A stretch of 64,000 bases of DNA from Prevotella sp. (GTDB lineage Bacteria; Bacteroidota; Bacteroidia; Bacteroidales; Bacteroidaceae), in contig JAFUFD010000088.1 in assembly GCA_017470055.1 (NCBI GenBank), positions 124,001 through 188,000 on the forward strand, in the 5' to 3' direction. A model generated the notes under the pieces. The model did not search any database. It saw only the letters and a program-made list of their open reading frames with translations, and was not told where the DNA came from. The position numbers and the translations under genes are program-made. Positions 27,532-37,307 of the stretch are shown one piece after another (positions within the stretch are counted from its first letter, which is position 1; each line of letters starts with the position of its first letter).

Positions 27532-29142
27532 ATGAAGAAACTATTATTGGGAGATGAGGCGATTGCTCAGGGTGCCTTGGACGCAGGACTGAGCGGTGTC
27601 TATGCCTATCCGGGGACTCCCTCCACAGAGGTCACAGAGTATATCCAGATGTCGCCATTGGCAAAAGAGCGTGGCGTACATAGCCGTTGGTCTACCAACG
27701 AGAAGACGGCGATGGAGGCTGCGCTGGGTATGTCGTACATGGGAAAGCGTGCTTTGGTCTGCATGAAGCATGTAGGTCTGAATGTCTGCGCTGACCCGTT
27801 TGTCAACTCTGGTATGACTGGTACGAATGGCGGACTGGTCGTATTGGTGGCTGACGACCCCTCAATGCATTCCTCACAGGATGAGCAGGATTCCCGTTTC
27901 TATGGTAAGTTTGCAATGGTACCGACATTGGAGCCCAGCAGTCAGCAGGAAGCATACGACATGATTCAGGAGGCTTTCGACCTGTCGGAGCAGTTACACC
28001 TGCCCATCCTGATGCGTGTCACCACTCGCATGGCACATTCCCGTGCTGTCGTCACCTGTGTTGATGTGCCACGTCAACAGAACGAACTCAATTACGATGC
28101 ACAGGCTTCGAGTTGGGTGTTACTGCCAGCCTTTGCTCGTAAGCGTAATGATATCGTGACCGCACAGCAGCCTTTGTTGGAGCAGATGTCGGTAGACAGC
28201 AAGTATAATGCGTATATCGATGCGGATGACCGTGAGTTGGGAGTGATTGCCAGTGGTATTGCTTATAACTATTTGATGGAGTGTTTCCCCAACGGATGTC
28301 CGTTCCCTGTATTGAAAATCTCGCAGTATCCTATTCCCAAGAAACTGATCCGTCGCCTGACTGACGATTGCGAGTTCGTGCTTGTTGCCGAGGAGGGTCA
28401 GCCGTTTATTGAGGATCAGGTACGTGGCGTGATGCCTGGCAATGCTGTTATCAAAGGTCGTCTGACAGGTGAACTGCCTCGTACAGGTGAATTGAATCCC
28501 GACCTGATTAAAAAGGCATTGGGTATGGAGATAGGCGAGAACTATGCCCCTTGTGAGGATGTGGCACCACGTCCCCCCGCACTCTGCCAAGGTTGTGGGC
28601 ACCGTGACGTGTATGCGGCGTTGAATCAGGTGTTACTCGATTATCCCAATGCCCGTGTGTTTGGCGATATCGGTTGCTATACCTTAGGTTTCCTGCCTCC
28701 CTATAAGGCAATCCACTCTTGTGTGGATATGGGGGCCTCTATCACCATGGCAAAAGGAGCCTCAGACGCTGGTCAGTGGCCTGCCGTCGCTATCATTGGT
28801 GACTCTACGTTTACACACTCTGGAATGACGGGACTGTTGGATGCCATCAACGAGAATGCCGACATCACTGTGATTATCAGTGATAACCTGACGACGGCGA
28901 TGACGGGAGGACAGGACTCTGCGGGAACGAATAAGTTTGAGGCGATTTGTCGTGGCTTAGGACTGAGTGACGACCACCTGAAAGTGGTGGTACCCCTGCC
29001 CAAGAACATGGAGGAGATCACCAAGACCATCCGTGAGGAGATTAACTATCATGGAGTCAGTGTCATCATCCCACGTCGTGAGTGTATGCAGACATTACAG
29101 AGACATTTAAAGCAAAAGAAAGCACAGGAGGCAAAAAAATGA
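27532..29142 (+). CDS. iorA: Indolepyruvate ferredoxin oxidoreductase, alpha subunit (no C-terminal ferredoxin domain)
   Basis: Thiamine-diphosphate subunit of the enzyme that oxidatively decarboxylates aryl-pyruvates to aryl-acetyl-CoA. KLLLGDEAIAQGALDAGLSG and YAYPGTPSTEVTEYIQ start the pyrimidine-binding domain. PPALCQGCGHRDVYAAL and IGDSTFTHSGMTGLLDAINE with ISDNLTTAMTGGQD form the ThDP/Mg domain. The protein is 536 residues and ends shortly after IIPRRECMQTLQ; the eight-cysteine ferredoxin-like domain of archaeal IorA is absent. It overlaps iorB in ATGA. Confidence 0.95.
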   Translation: MKKLLLGDEAIAQGALDAGLSGVYAYPGTPSTEVTEYIQMSPLAKERGVHSRWSTNEKTAMEAALGMSYMGKRALVCMKHVGLNVCADPFVNSGMTGTNGGLVVLVADDPSMHSSQDEQDSRFYGKFAMVPTLEPSSQQEAYDMIQEAFDLSEQLHLPILMRVTTRMAHSRAVVTCVDVPRQQNELNYDAQASSWVLLPAFARKRNDIVTAQQPLLEQMSVDSKYNAYIDADDRELGVIASGIAYNYLMECFPNGCPFPVLKISQYPIPKKLIRRLTDDCEFVLVAEEGQPFIEDQVRGVMPGNAVIKGRLTGELPRTGELNPDLIKKALGMEIGENYAPCEDVAPRPPALCQGCGHRDVYAALNQVLLDYPNARVFGDIGCYTLGFLPPYKAIHSCVDMGASITMAKGASDAGQWPAVAIIGDSTFTHSGMTGLLDAINENADITVIISDNLTTAMTGGQDSAGTNKFEAICRGLGLSDDHLKVVVPLPKNMEEITKTIREEINYHGVSVIIPRRECMQTLQRHLKQKKAQEAKK

Positions 29143-29711
29143 AGACAGATATTATATTATGTGGAGTAGGGGGGCAGGGTATCCTCTCTATCGCAACGAT
29201 TATCGGTGAGGCTGCTATGAACGAGAACCTGTATATCAAACAGGCAGAGGTGCATGGTATGTCACAGCGTGGAGGTGATGTGCAGTCGAATCTTCGCATC
29301 TCCAGCAACCCTATTGCCAGTGACCTGATACCCAAAGGTGGTGCCGATGTGATTATCTCGATGGAGCCGATGGAGGCATTGCGTTATCTGCCTTTCCTCT
29401 CCAAAGAGGGATGGATCATCACGTCAAGCACTCCTTTTGTGAATATTCCCAATTATCCTGATATTGAGAAGATTAAAGCAGATCTTTCAGAACTTAAGAA
29501 TGTCATTATGCTTGATATCGAGCAGGCTGCGAAAGATAATGGGGTACCCCGTTCTGCGAACGTCATCCTGTTGGGTGCCGCCCAGAAAGCACTGGGTATT
29601 GAGTATGAGAAATTAGAGGATGCTATCCGCCGTGTGTTTGGTCGTAAAGGTGAGGCTATCGTCGAGGCGAACATCAAGGCACTTGCCATAGGAAAAAAGG
29701 CTCAGAAATAA
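29139..29711 (+). CDS. iorB: Indolepyruvate ferredoxin oxidoreductase, beta subunit
   Basis: A 190-residue gamma-type catalytic partner of IorA. MKTDIILCGVGGQGILSIAT has the GxGGQG signature, and VHGMSQRGGDVQSNLRIS is the conserved block that follows. The ATG at 29139 overlaps the iorA stop; the longer frame from 29082 would run inside iorA. Translationally coupled to both neighbours, so the three-gene unit makes one pathway. Confidence 0.95.
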   Translation: MKTDIILCGVGGQGILSIATIIGEAAMNENLYIKQAEVHGMSQRGGDVQSNLRISSNPIASDLIPKGGADVIISMEPMEALRYLPFLSKEGWIITSSTPFVNIPNYPDIEKIKADLSELKNVIMLDIEQAAKDNGVPRSANVILLGAAQKALGIEYEKLEDAIRRVFGRKGEAIVEANIKALAIGKKAQK

Positions 29712-31021
29712 TGGAGACACCAATCAAGAAAGAGATTATCGACCAGTTGGTCGCCGAGTTGGGCATCAAGGACTTTGCCAAGGCTACCATTCGTGAGGTG
29801 AAGCAGGTGGCTGCGAAAGCAGAGCAGGCTTCAGGTGTGGAGTTTATCAAGATGGAGATGGGTATTCCTGGACTGCCTGCCGCCCAGGTGGGTGTCGATG
29901 CCCAGATCAAGGCATTACAAGACGGTATCGCTCATAGTTATCCCGATATTCAAGGTGCTCCTTCATTGAAACAGGAGGCATCCCGTTTCATCAAGGCGTT
30001 TATCGGACTGGATGTCGCTCCAGAGGGATGTGTTCCTGTCAGTGGCTCCATGCAAGGCACTTTTGCCTCTTTTCTGACCTGTTCGCAGGCGGACAAGCAG
30101 AAGGATACGGTGTTGTTTATCGACCCAGGCTTCCCTGTGCAGAAGATGCAGTTGCAGGTACAGGGAGTGAAGTACGAGACCTTTGATGTCTATGACTTCC
30201 GTGGTGAGAGACTGGGACCTAAGTTGGAGCGTTATCTGAAGAACGGGAATATCTGTGCGATCGTCTATTCCAATCCGAATAACCCCGCTTGGATATGTCT
30301 GAATGAGGATGAGTTACGCACCATCGGTGAACTTGCCACGAGATACGATACGATAGTGATGGAGGACCTTGCGTATTTCGCCATGGACTTCCGTAAGGAT
30401 CTGAGTGTGCCTTTCCAACCGCCTTACCAGCCGACGGTGGGGCGTTATACTGATAACTATATCCTGCTCATCAGTGGCTCCAAGGCGTTCAGTTATGCTG
30501 GTGAGCGTATTGGTGTGACGTGCATCTCCAATAAGTTGTTCCATCGCCACTATCCTGACCTTGCGGCACGTTACGAGGGACTGCCTTTCGGACTGGTGTT
30601 CTCTACCCGTATGCTGTATGCGCTGTCCTCTGGCACGAGCCATTCCGCACAGTTTGCCTTGGCAGCGATGCTGAAGGCGGCAAGTGACGGTACATACGAC
30701 TTCCGTAAGGAGGTGAGTGTCTATGGTGAGCGTGCCCGTAAGTTGAAGGATATCTTCTGCCGTTACGGTTTCCATATCGTCTACGACAAAGACCTTGACG
30801 AGCCTGTTGCCGACGGCTTCTATTTCACCATTGGCTACAAGGGGATGACGAGTGGGCAACTTGCCAAGGAACTGATGTACTATGGGGTGAGTGCTATCTG
30901 TCTGATAACGACCGGCTCACATCAGGAGGGCTTACGTGTATGTACCTCTTTTATAGAAGACCATCAGTATGCGCAATTGGAGGAGCGCATGAAGATCTGG
31001 AAAGCCAATCACGATGTATAA
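29711..31021 (+). CDS. PLP-dependent aminotransferase (class I/II)
   Basis: A 436-residue fold-type I aminotransferase. SGSMQGTFASF and IVYSNPNNPAWICLNEDELR are the cofactor and substrate loops, MEDLAYFAMDFRKD holds the Asp/Tyr pair around the PLP pyridine, and SGSKAFSYAGERIG carries the Schiff-base lysine. Its start overlaps the iorB stop by one base (TAATG). Next to iorAB it most likely converts aromatic amino acids to the aryl-pyruvates used by IorAB; the exact amino acid is not shown. Ends at a strong bidirectional terminator. Confidence 0.93.
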   Translation: METPIKKEIIDQLVAELGIKDFAKATIREVKQVAAKAEQASGVEFIKMEMGIPGLPAAQVGVDAQIKALQDGIAHSYPDIQGAPSLKQEASRFIKAFIGLDVAPEGCVPVSGSMQGTFASFLTCSQADKQKDTVLFIDPGFPVQKMQLQVQGVKYETFDVYDFRGERLGPKLERYLKNGNICAIVYSNPNNPAWICLNEDELRTIGELATRYDTIVMEDLAYFAMDFRKDLSVPFQPPYQPTVGRYTDNYILLISGSKAFSYAGERIGVTCISNKLFHRHYPDLAARYEGLPFGLVFSTRMLYALSSGTSHSAQFALAAMLKAASDGTYDFRKEVSVYGERARKLKDIFCRYGFHIVYDKDLDEPVADGFYFTIGYKGMTSGQLAKELMYYGVSAICLITTGSHQEGLRVCTSFIEDHQYAQLEERMKIWKANHDV

Positions 31022-31024
31022 AAA

Positions 31025-31059
31025 GAAGAGAGGAACCCACTCAAGGTTCCTCTCTTCTA
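31025..31059. terminator. Bidirectional terminator between the aminotransferase and the small secreted protein
   Basis: A perfect 14-bp stem AGAAGAGAGGAACC / GGTTCCTCTCTTCT with a 7-base loop. A-tracts on the left and T-rich sequence on the right suit both convergent genes; the stop codon of the leftward gene is inside the right arm. Confidence 0.9.
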
Positions 31060-31479
31060 TTCCTCACTCATATCCACTGCCTCAAACTTGAACTCTGTCG
31101 TCGGCAGGTATCTCACGTCATATTTCCCCTTTGCCTTGACGGTGTATTCCTTACGTAGTTTGATGAATTTCTTCTCAGCCTCCTTACGGGTCAGCGCAAA
31201 CATGACGACGCAGACACGGTTGGGCTGTTGCTTATTGTTGGTGAGATAATTCCTCAACTGGTAGGAATAGTGCTGTCTGCCCAACAGGAATCTCGTCTTG
31301 GAGTCATACCATACATCGGAGACCTCCTGTACGTCGGTCATATAGATGATAGAGTCCTGAAAGGATGCGGAGAAGCCGAACATATACATCTGTGGCACCT
31401 TCTCACGCTTAGCCTGTGTCTCTTGTGGCAACGCCATTGTCAAGAGCAGGGTAAAAAGGATATACTTTAAAATCTTCAT
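31057..31479 (-). CDS. Small exported protein of unknown function
   Basis: A 140-residue protein with signal peptide [23 protein letters not shown]. The mature part is basic and mixed alpha/beta ([56 protein letters not shown]). I do not recognise a named family, although the sequence has the look of a Bacteroidales conserved hypothetical. Its ATG overlaps the rpoD stop in ATGA, so it is translated with the housekeeping sigma factor, an arrangement with no obvious functional link. Confidence 0.8.
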   Translation of the reverse strand: MKILKYILFTLLLTMALPQETQAKREKVPQMYMFGFSASFQDSIIYMTDVQEVSDVWYDSKTRFLLGRQHYSYQLRNYLTNNKQQPNRVCVVMFALTRKEAEKKFIKLRKEYTVKAKGKYDVRYLPTTEFKFEAVDMSEE

Positions 31480-32339
31480 TGTCCTAAATATGCTTTTAAC
31501 ATCTTGTTCTTTGTATTGCTACGCAGGCGGCGGATAGCCTTCTCCTTAATCTGGCGGACACGCTCACGGGTCAGTCCGTATTTCGTGCCAATCTCCTCCA
31601 GTGTCATCTCAGGCTGGTCGATACCGAAGAAAGCCTCAATGACCTTGCGCTCACGGTCGTTGAGCATCAGCAGGGCGTTCTTGATCTCTGCCCTCAGCGA
31701 CTCCATCACCAACTGGCGGTCAGCCATCGGGGCATCGTCGTTGACCAGTACGTCCAACAGGCTGTTGTCCTCACCGTCCACAAAGGGAGCGTCTACTGAT
31801 ACATGGTGTCCTCCCACATGCAAGGCATCGTCTATCTTGTCTTCTGGCAAGTCTATCTTCTCTGCAAGTTCCTCTGTGGAGGGACGACGCTCGTGCTCCT
31901 GCTCGAAGCGGTTTGCCTCACGATTGATCTTATTCACCGCACCCACTTGATTGAGGGGCAGTCTGACGATACGGCTCTGTTCGGCAATGGCCTGCAGGAT
32001 GCTCTGACGAATCCACCATACGGCATACGAGATAAACTTGAAACCACGGGTCTCGTCAAATTTCTCCGCAGCCTTAATGAGTCCGAGGTTCCCCTCATTG
32101 ATTAAGTCAGGCAAGGAGAGCCCTTGGTTCTGATATTGCTTTGCTACAGAGACAACAAATCTGAGGTTTGCCTTCGTCAGACGCTCTAATGCCTTGCGGT
32201 CACCTTTCCGAATGCGCTGGGCAAGTTCTACTTCCTCATCCGTGGAGAGTAGTTCCTCCTTTCCAATTTCTTGTAGGTACTTATCAAGAGATTCACTCTC
32301 TCGATTAGTAATGGATTTTGTGATTTTTAGTTGTCTCAT
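31476..32339 (-). CDS. rpoD: RNA polymerase primary sigma factor, Bacteroidetes type
   Basis: A 287-residue sigma-70 factor that lacks the long region 1.1 and the non-conserved region of proteobacterial RpoD, as is usual for the Bacteroidetes housekeeping sigma. Region 1.2/2 covers [20 protein letters not shown] to [20 protein letters not shown], region 3 follows, and region 4 ends with the helix-turn-helix [20 protein letters not shown]. It should recognise the TTTG/TAnnTTTG promoters seen throughout the window. Confidence 0.97.
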   Translation of the reverse strand: MRQLKITKSITNRESESLDKYLQEIGKEELLSTDEEVELAQRIRKGDRKALERLTKANLRFVVSVAKQYQNQGLSLPDLINEGNLGLIKAAEKFDETRGFKFISYAVWWIRQSILQAIAEQSRIVRLPLNQVGAVNKINREANRFEQEHERRPSTEELAEKIDLPEDKIDDALHVGGHHVSVDAPFVDGEDNSLLDVLVNDDAPMADRQLVMESLRAEIKNALLMLNDRERKVIEAFFGIDQPEMTLEEIGTKYGLTRERVRQIKEKAIRRLRSNTKNKMLKAYLGQ

Positions 32340-32364
32340 TTAGTAGTCTTTAAAAAGCCAGATG

Positions 32365-32396
32365 CAAAAGTAAGGTATTTTTTTGGAACTACCAAA
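32365..32396 (-). promoter_or_regulatory. rpoD promoter
   Basis: Reverse strand TTTG at 32396-32393 and TACTTTTG at 32372-32365, 20 bases apart; leader about 22 bases. Confidence 0.82.
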
Positions 32397-32432
32397 AGAA
32401 TACCTTACTTTTTATGGTCAGGATGTCAATTA

Positions 32433-33887
32433 TTACTCATTCTGCAGATAGACTACAAAACCGCCTCGCTTGCCAGTAGGATAGAGTCCCTTGATGACGA
32501 GCATCTGGTCCTTGGCGTCCTTGACAGCCTGCTGTAAATCGTCGAAAGAGCGCATCGGCTGATCGTTGACAACCTGGATGATGAAGCCCTTGGGTACACC
32601 AGCCTCCTTCATTTTGCCGCCACTGACTTTCAGGACCTCAAGACCATAACTGATCTCCAGTTGTTTCTTCTGAGAGTCCGTGATAGGACGTACGTCAATC
32701 CCAAGGATATCCACATCGGCGTTCTTCACAACCTTCGTCGTGCCCTGCTCGTTCTTGAGGGTGAGGGTAGCGGTCTTCTCCTTTTTGTTGCGGAGATAGG
32801 TCACAGTCACTTTGTCGCCAGGACGCTTCTGAGCCATGATACCCTGCAACTCACCGAATTTCTTTACTTTCTGTCCGTCAATGGCGGTGATGACATCGCC
32901 CTTCTGCAGTCCTGCTGCTGCGGCAGCGCCATCCTCGACAACCTCAGCGATATAGATACCCTCCATGGTACCGAGGTCAATCTCATTGCCCTTCTCTTTC
33001 TCCACATCGACATAGTTGCTGACATCCGATCCCTTGATACCAATCATCGCACGTTGTACAGTACCATATTTCTTGATGTCTTCTACCACTTTATTCATGA
33101 TAGCAGTAGGAATAGCGAATCCATAACCGATGTTAGAGCCAGTCTGGGAATAAATCATCGCATTGATACCGATCAGTTCACCACGGGTGTTTACCAACGC
33201 ACCACCTGAGTTACCTTGGTTGATGGCGGCATCAGTCTGGATCATGGAGGCGACACCTTCGCCCATCTGACGAGCCTTGGCGCTGACGATACCTGCTGTC
33301 ACGGTGTTGTTCAGTCCGAGCGGGTTACCTACGGCAAGCACCCATTCGCCGATCTTCACATTGTCACTGTTGGCGATGACGATAGCAGGCAAGTTCTTGG
33401 CGTCAATCTTGATGAGGGCAAGGTCTGTCGTCTTGTCAGCACCGATGATACGGGCGGAATACTCTTTGGAGTTCTCGTTGAGGGTGACGGTCAACTCGTC
33501 GGCACCGTCCACCACGTGGTTGTTGGTGACGATATAACCGTCGGCAGAGATGATGACACCACTACCTGCTGCGGCGCGCTTCGGGGTCTGTACCTGGCGT
33601 TTGCGTGTACCGTTATTATTACCCTGTCCACGTCCGAAGAAACCGCCGAAGGGGTCAGAGAAGAAATCCTCAAAGGGGTCACTGTACTCTACCGTCTGTG
33701 TCTTGGAGTTGATGACCGACTTGATGTAAACGACTGAGGGCAGCGACTTCTCCGCTGCGTAAGTCAGGTCTACGGGTTGTCCTGGTGCGGCGGCAGGAGC
33801 AGCCTGTGTCTTGTTGCATGATGCCGCAGAGAATGCGATTACTACCAAGTAAATCGCTGGAATGAAATTCTTTACAATCTTTTTCAT
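32433..33887 (-). CDS. Do/HtrA-family periplasmic serine protease, lipoprotein
   Basis: A 484-residue DegP/DegQ-like protease and chaperone for misfolded envelope proteins. The signal ends FSAASC with lipobox Cys24, so it is probably membrane-anchored. The trypsin-like domain shows the full triad: His124 (TNNHVVDG), Asp155 (TTDLALIK) and Ser227 (NQGNSGGA). A Gly/Asn/Arg-rich loop sits between the N-terminus and the protease core. Two PDZ domains follow (about 285-375 and 390-484; GTMEGIYIAEVVEDGAAAAA, VPKGFIIQVVNDQPM). Monocistronic from its own promoter. Confidence 0.96.
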   Translation of the reverse strand: MKKIVKNFIPAIYLVVIAFSAASCNKTQAAPAAAPGQPVDLTYAAEKSLPSVVYIKSVINSKTQTVEYSDPFEDFFSDPFGGFFGRGQGNNNGTRKRQVQTPKRAAAGSGVIISADGYIVTNNHVVDGADELTVTLNENSKEYSARIIGADKTTDLALIKIDAKNLPAIVIANSDNVKIGEWVLAVGNPLGLNNTVTAGIVSAKARQMGEGVASMIQTDAAINQGNSGGALVNTRGELIGINAMIYSQTGSNIGYGFAIPTAIMNKVVEDIKKYGTVQRAMIGIKGSDVSNYVDVEKEKGNEIDLGTMEGIYIAEVVEDGAAAAAGLQKGDVITAIDGQKVKKFGELQGIMAQKRPGDKVTVTYLRNKKEKTATLTLKNEQGTTKVVKNADVDILGIDVRPITDSQKKQLEISYGLEVLKVSGGKMKEAGVPKGFIIQVVNDQPMRSFDDLQQAVKDAKDQMLVIKGLYPTGKRGGFVVYLQNE

Positions 33888-33935
33888 TTGTCTATTCAGT
33901 TAAATGTTTATATTCATTGTTCGTGAAATCGAGTG

Positions 33936-33969
33936 CAAATATAGACGCAAAAATCGGTAAACTGTCAAA
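33936..33969 (-). promoter_or_regulatory. Promoter of the HtrA-like gene
   Basis: Reverse strand TTTG at 33969-33966 and TATATTTG at 33943-33936, 22 bases apart, leaving a leader of about 45 bases. Confidence 0.7.
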
Positions 33970-34094
33970 TTGTCGTTTCTTTTTGTCGCAATTTAACAAT
34001 TCCGTCGTCCTGCTTAACGGCTGTTTGAAATTAACGCTCGAAAGTTGAAATACTGATAAAATTAACGGAGCCATCCTTTGATAGTTCCGTATTT

Positions 34095-35126
34095 TCAATT
34101 ATCCGTGATTTCGCCCCTAATACTCTGTCGCATGAGTTCTCTTACTTGCTCAGGGTCTTTATAATGGGATTGTAAGAACATCAGTTTGGTGACGGCACTC
34201 TCAACAGTAGCATCGTAACCGCTGATGACACCAGCCTCCTGCAACTGATAGCCTGTGTCGTAACGCCCCATCTCCACCGTTCCCTGCATGCACTGGCTGA
34301 TATTAATGACCACCTTTCCATGGCGTGTCGCCTCCTTCAGTGCCTGCATCACCCAAGGGCGTTGGGGGGCATTGCCACTACCGAAGGTACGCATGACGAT
34401 ACTCTTCAGGTTGGGCGTGGCGATGATATGTCGTACCAAGTCCTCACGAATACCAGGGAAGAGTGAGAAGATAATCACGTTGTTGTCGAGACGGAAATGG
34501 GGTTTCATGGGTTTGCTCCAGTCGGGCTTCAGCATACGGTCGGTATGGTAGGTGATATTCACGCCGGCATCCACTAAGTGCGGGTAGTTGAATGACTCGA
34601 AGGCATTGAACTCCTCCGCACTTTGCTTCGTCGTGCGGTTACCACGTAACAGGTGCCCATTGAAATAGATACCCACTTCTGGCACGAGGGCGTTCCCTTG
34701 CTCGTTCTTTGCGGCGGCGATCTCTATCGAGGTGATGAGATTCTCCTTGCCATCGGTTCGCAACAGCCCGATAGGCAGTTGCGAACCCGTAAAGATGACA
34801 GGTTTTGTCAGGTTCTCCAGCATATAGGAGAGTGCGGAGGCGGTATATGCCATCGTGTCTGTGCCATGCAAGACGACGAAGCCGTCGTAGTTGTCGTAAT
34901 GGTCGGCAATGATATGACTCAGTTCTGTCCATCTCGCCGGAGTCATGTCGCTGGAGTCGATGGGCGGGTTGAACTGATGGGTGTCGATGATAAGGTCGAA
35001 CTGTCTCAGTTCCGGCACGTTATGCAGCAGGTGCTCGAAGTCGAAGGGCTCCAAGGCACCCGTTCTCGGGTTGCGATTCATCCCGATGGTACCGCCCGTA
35101 TAGATAAGTAATACTTTCCCCTGCAT
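34095..35126 (-). CDS. ansA: Type I L-asparaginase
   Basis: A 343-residue asparaginase hydrolysing asparagine to aspartate and ammonia. LLIYTGGTIGMNRNP has the first catalytic threonine and VVLHGTDTMAYTASALSY the second, with the invariant TDT triad. There is no signal peptide, so it is the cytoplasmic type. It starts 12 bases after the stop of the GH51 gene on the same strand, and both should share the 37164 promoter. Confidence 0.96.
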   Translation of the reverse strand: MQGKVLLIYTGGTIGMNRNPRTGALEPFDFEHLLHNVPELRQFDLIIDTHQFNPPIDSSDMTPARWTELSHIIADHYDNYDGFVVLHGTDTMAYTASALSYMLENLTKPVIFTGSQLPIGLLRTDGKENLITSIEIAAAKNEQGNALVPEVGIYFNGHLLRGNRTTKQSAEEFNAFESFNYPHLVDAGVNITYHTDRMLKPDWSKPMKPHFRLDNNVIIFSLFPGIREDLVRHIIATPNLKSIVMRTFGSGNAPQRPWVMQALKEATRHGKVVINISQCMQGTVEMGRYDTGYQLQEAGVISGYDATVESAVTKLMFLQSHYKDPEQVRELMRQSIRGEITDN

Positions 35127-35138
35127 CTTGACGAAGGA

Positions 35139-37121
35139 TTATAAGGAAATCTGCAGCATCACGAAGGAGTAGGGCTCCATGTCTAATGTCATCTTGCTCT
35201 TCACCGTCACCGTCTCCGTCTTAGGAGCGATGGGTTGTGTCTCGTAATTGTTCTCAGCGTCAGGCTTGCCCGACAGGGTGGTTCTCACCGCAGTCTTCAC
35301 CCCCTTGAAACGAGAGAGGTCGACATCGGCGTATTTCTTCTGGCTGCTGGCGTTGCATACCTTCACGAACAACTGTCGTGTCTTCGTGTTCAGGATGACA
35401 GACTGCTCCTGCAGGTTCGTGGTATCCTTGATCTTCACGCAGTCGCCATAGTAGTAGTTGCCACTCGACTGTCCGAACATCTGCTGCACATAGTAACTGC
35501 ATGTCAGGTATGGTCGCTCGTTGTCGAAATAAATCATGTCGGGGTTCCAGTTGGTGGCGTTCTTGCGGGCGAAGAGTGGGGCATAGGAAGTCATGCATAC
35601 AATGTCCCCATTGCGCTCCACATGCAACAGGTAGAGAGCCTCGGCAAGCGCGTCGATGAGTTTCTTGTCCTTAGACGCATACTCACCGAGGTAGACCTTC
35701 GTCTTGCGGTCACGAGGATATTTGTCGTATTGGCGGCTCTCCAGGAAATACTTGTTAGGCTCATAATAGTGCTCGTCGATAATCGGCATCTGCAACTCGT
35801 CGGCAAGTTTCCAACCAGCCTCGTAATCGGGGTTCCCGGGATGTGAGCCAGGACCTGCCGTACCCACGATGATAATCTCGGGGTGTGCCTTCCTGACTTT
35901 CTCGTACATATACTTGAAACGCTCAGCGAACTCGGGTGAGATCTTCTCCTCGTTGCCGATACCCAGATATTTCAGTCCGAAAGGTTTGGGGTGACCAGCC
36001 TCGGCACGTACACGACCCCATTTGGTGTTGACATCACCGTTAGCCCACTCGATGAGGTCGAGAGCCTCCTGTGCCCACTCGTCCATCTCCGACATGGGGC
36101 ATACGTCCTGTGCTTGTTGGGGCCACATCTCCCAACCGCCATTGGCACCCTGGCAACTCACGCCGCATGGCAGGATAGGCAGTGGCTCCATGTTCAGGTC
36201 CTCGCAGAACTGGAAATACTCGAAGTAGCCCAGTCCCATGCTCTGATGATAGCCCCATGTGTTCTTGAGTTGGCGACGCTGCTCCTTCGGACCTACAGTG
36301 GTCTTCCAACGGTAGGTGTTCCAGAAACCGTCACCGCCACCGTGAACCACGCAGCCGCCGGGGAAGCGCATGAATTTCGGGTGCAGGTCGGCAAGAGCCT
36401 GTGCGAGGTCCTTGCGCAGTCCATGTCCCTTATAGGTGTCCTGAGGCATCAGCGACACCACGTCGATATCCACCGTACCCGTTGTCAGCACGAGGATTTG
36501 CAGAATGGCATTGGGGGCAGTCTCCGTGGGAGTCAGTGTCGCCTCGTATTTCTTCCAGTTGGCGGCATCGGCGGTTAAGGTTGCCTCGGCAAGTAGTTTC
36601 GGGTCTTTTCCCCATCCCTGTGGAACGGCAAGGACGACACGCACTTGTTTGGCGTCACCTTTGAAGTTGCGCAGGAAAGCGGAGAAATCGTATTTTGCGC
36701 CAGCCTTGACGGAAATACCGTCGAAACCGTTGTTTTGGAGTCCGAAGCCCTTCCATCCTTTATAATCATAGTATTCCTTTACCCGCTCGATGTTCAGACG
36801 CATATAGGTGGGGTTGTTGGGGTGGATGGAGTTGTCCATGCGTGTCTCGGTATAACCTAACGAGTGTCCTGGACGAATTGTCTGCCATGCCGTACCAGGT
36901 CCCCAGCCGTCACGCTCCACGGGACTGTACTCAAACGATCCGTTCTGGACCAGTTCCGCATAGAGACCGCCATCAGCGGCACTGCTGATGTCCTCAAAGA
37001 AAATACCGATTAACTCGTCGCTGATAGCCTTGCCGCCAGCGGGGGCGGTCATGGCTCTCTGGGCATTGGCGCCCAAGGTGGCTGCAAAGAGAGCAACGCC
37101 TAAGAATAGCATTTTGTTCAT
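35139..37121 (-). CDS. GH51 alpha-L-arabinofuranosidase, exported
   Basis: A 660-residue secreted retaining glycosidase removing arabinofuranose from arabinan or arabinoxylan. Signal peptide MNKMLFLGVALFAATLGANA; an N-terminal CBM-like jelly-roll (about 60-230); the (beta/alpha)8 catalytic domain with acid/base Glu in YLGIGNEEK and nucleophile Glu in VYLGEYAS; and a C-terminal beta-sandwich ending DMEPYSFVMLQISL. All key residues are intact. It diverges from uxaC across 186 bases, consistent with joint use of hemicellulose side chains. Confidence 0.95.
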   Translation of the reverse strand: MNKMLFLGVALFAATLGANAQRAMTAPAGGKAISDELIGIFFEDISSAADGGLYAELVQNGSFEYSPVERDGWGPGTAWQTIRPGHSLGYTETRMDNSIHPNNPTYMRLNIERVKEYYDYKGWKGFGLQNNGFDGISVKAGAKYDFSAFLRNFKGDAKQVRVVLAVPQGWGKDPKLLAEATLTADAANWKKYEATLTPTETAPNAILQILVLTTGTVDIDVVSLMPQDTYKGHGLRKDLAQALADLHPKFMRFPGGCVVHGGGDGFWNTYRWKTTVGPKEQRRQLKNTWGYHQSMGLGYFEYFQFCEDLNMEPLPILPCGVSCQGANGGWEMWPQQAQDVCPMSEMDEWAQEALDLIEWANGDVNTKWGRVRAEAGHPKPFGLKYLGIGNEEKISPEFAERFKYMYEKVRKAHPEIIIVGTAGPGSHPGNPDYEAGWKLADELQMPIIDEHYYEPNKYFLESRQYDKYPRDRKTKVYLGEYASKDKKLIDALAEALYLLHVERNGDIVCMTSYAPLFARKNATNWNPDMIYFDNERPYLTCSYYVQQMFGQSSGNYYYGDCVKIKDTTNLQEQSVILNTKTRQLFVKVCNASSQKKYADVDLSRFKGVKTAVRTTLSGKPDAENNYETQPIAPKTETVTVKSKMTLDMEPYSFVMLQISL

Positions 37122-37163
37122 TAGTATAAATGTTTATGTTAATTAGAATATCTCATTCTTTTG

Positions 37164-37171
37164 CAAAGGTA
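37164..37171 (-). promoter_or_regulatory. -7 box of the GH51-ansA unit
   Basis: Reverse strand TACCTTTG followed by CA, 42 bases before the ATG at 37121; no good -33 element. Confidence 0.6.
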
Positions 37172-37257
37172 CGCATTTTTTTATACAGCCCGTCATCGTT
37201 TACGTTAATTTTTCTTCAAAAGTAATGGGAATATTTTATTATGCGGAAATAATTCGC

Positions 37258-37265
37258 TATATTTG
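37258..37265 (+). promoter_or_regulatory. -7 box of uxaC
   Basis: TATATTTG followed by CA, 42 bases before the uxaC ATG; weak -33 region, which may mean an activator is needed. Confidence 0.6.
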
Positions 37266-37307
37266 CAGGGATTTTGCGAAAACAAATTACTAAAACAATA
37301 AATAACT

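Noticed and set aside
33892..34098. Open frame of 68 codons on the reverse strand upstream of the HtrA-like gene
   Set aside because: It covers the promoter (33936-33969), has no family resemblance and no plausible translation signals; the region is better explained as promoter and leader.
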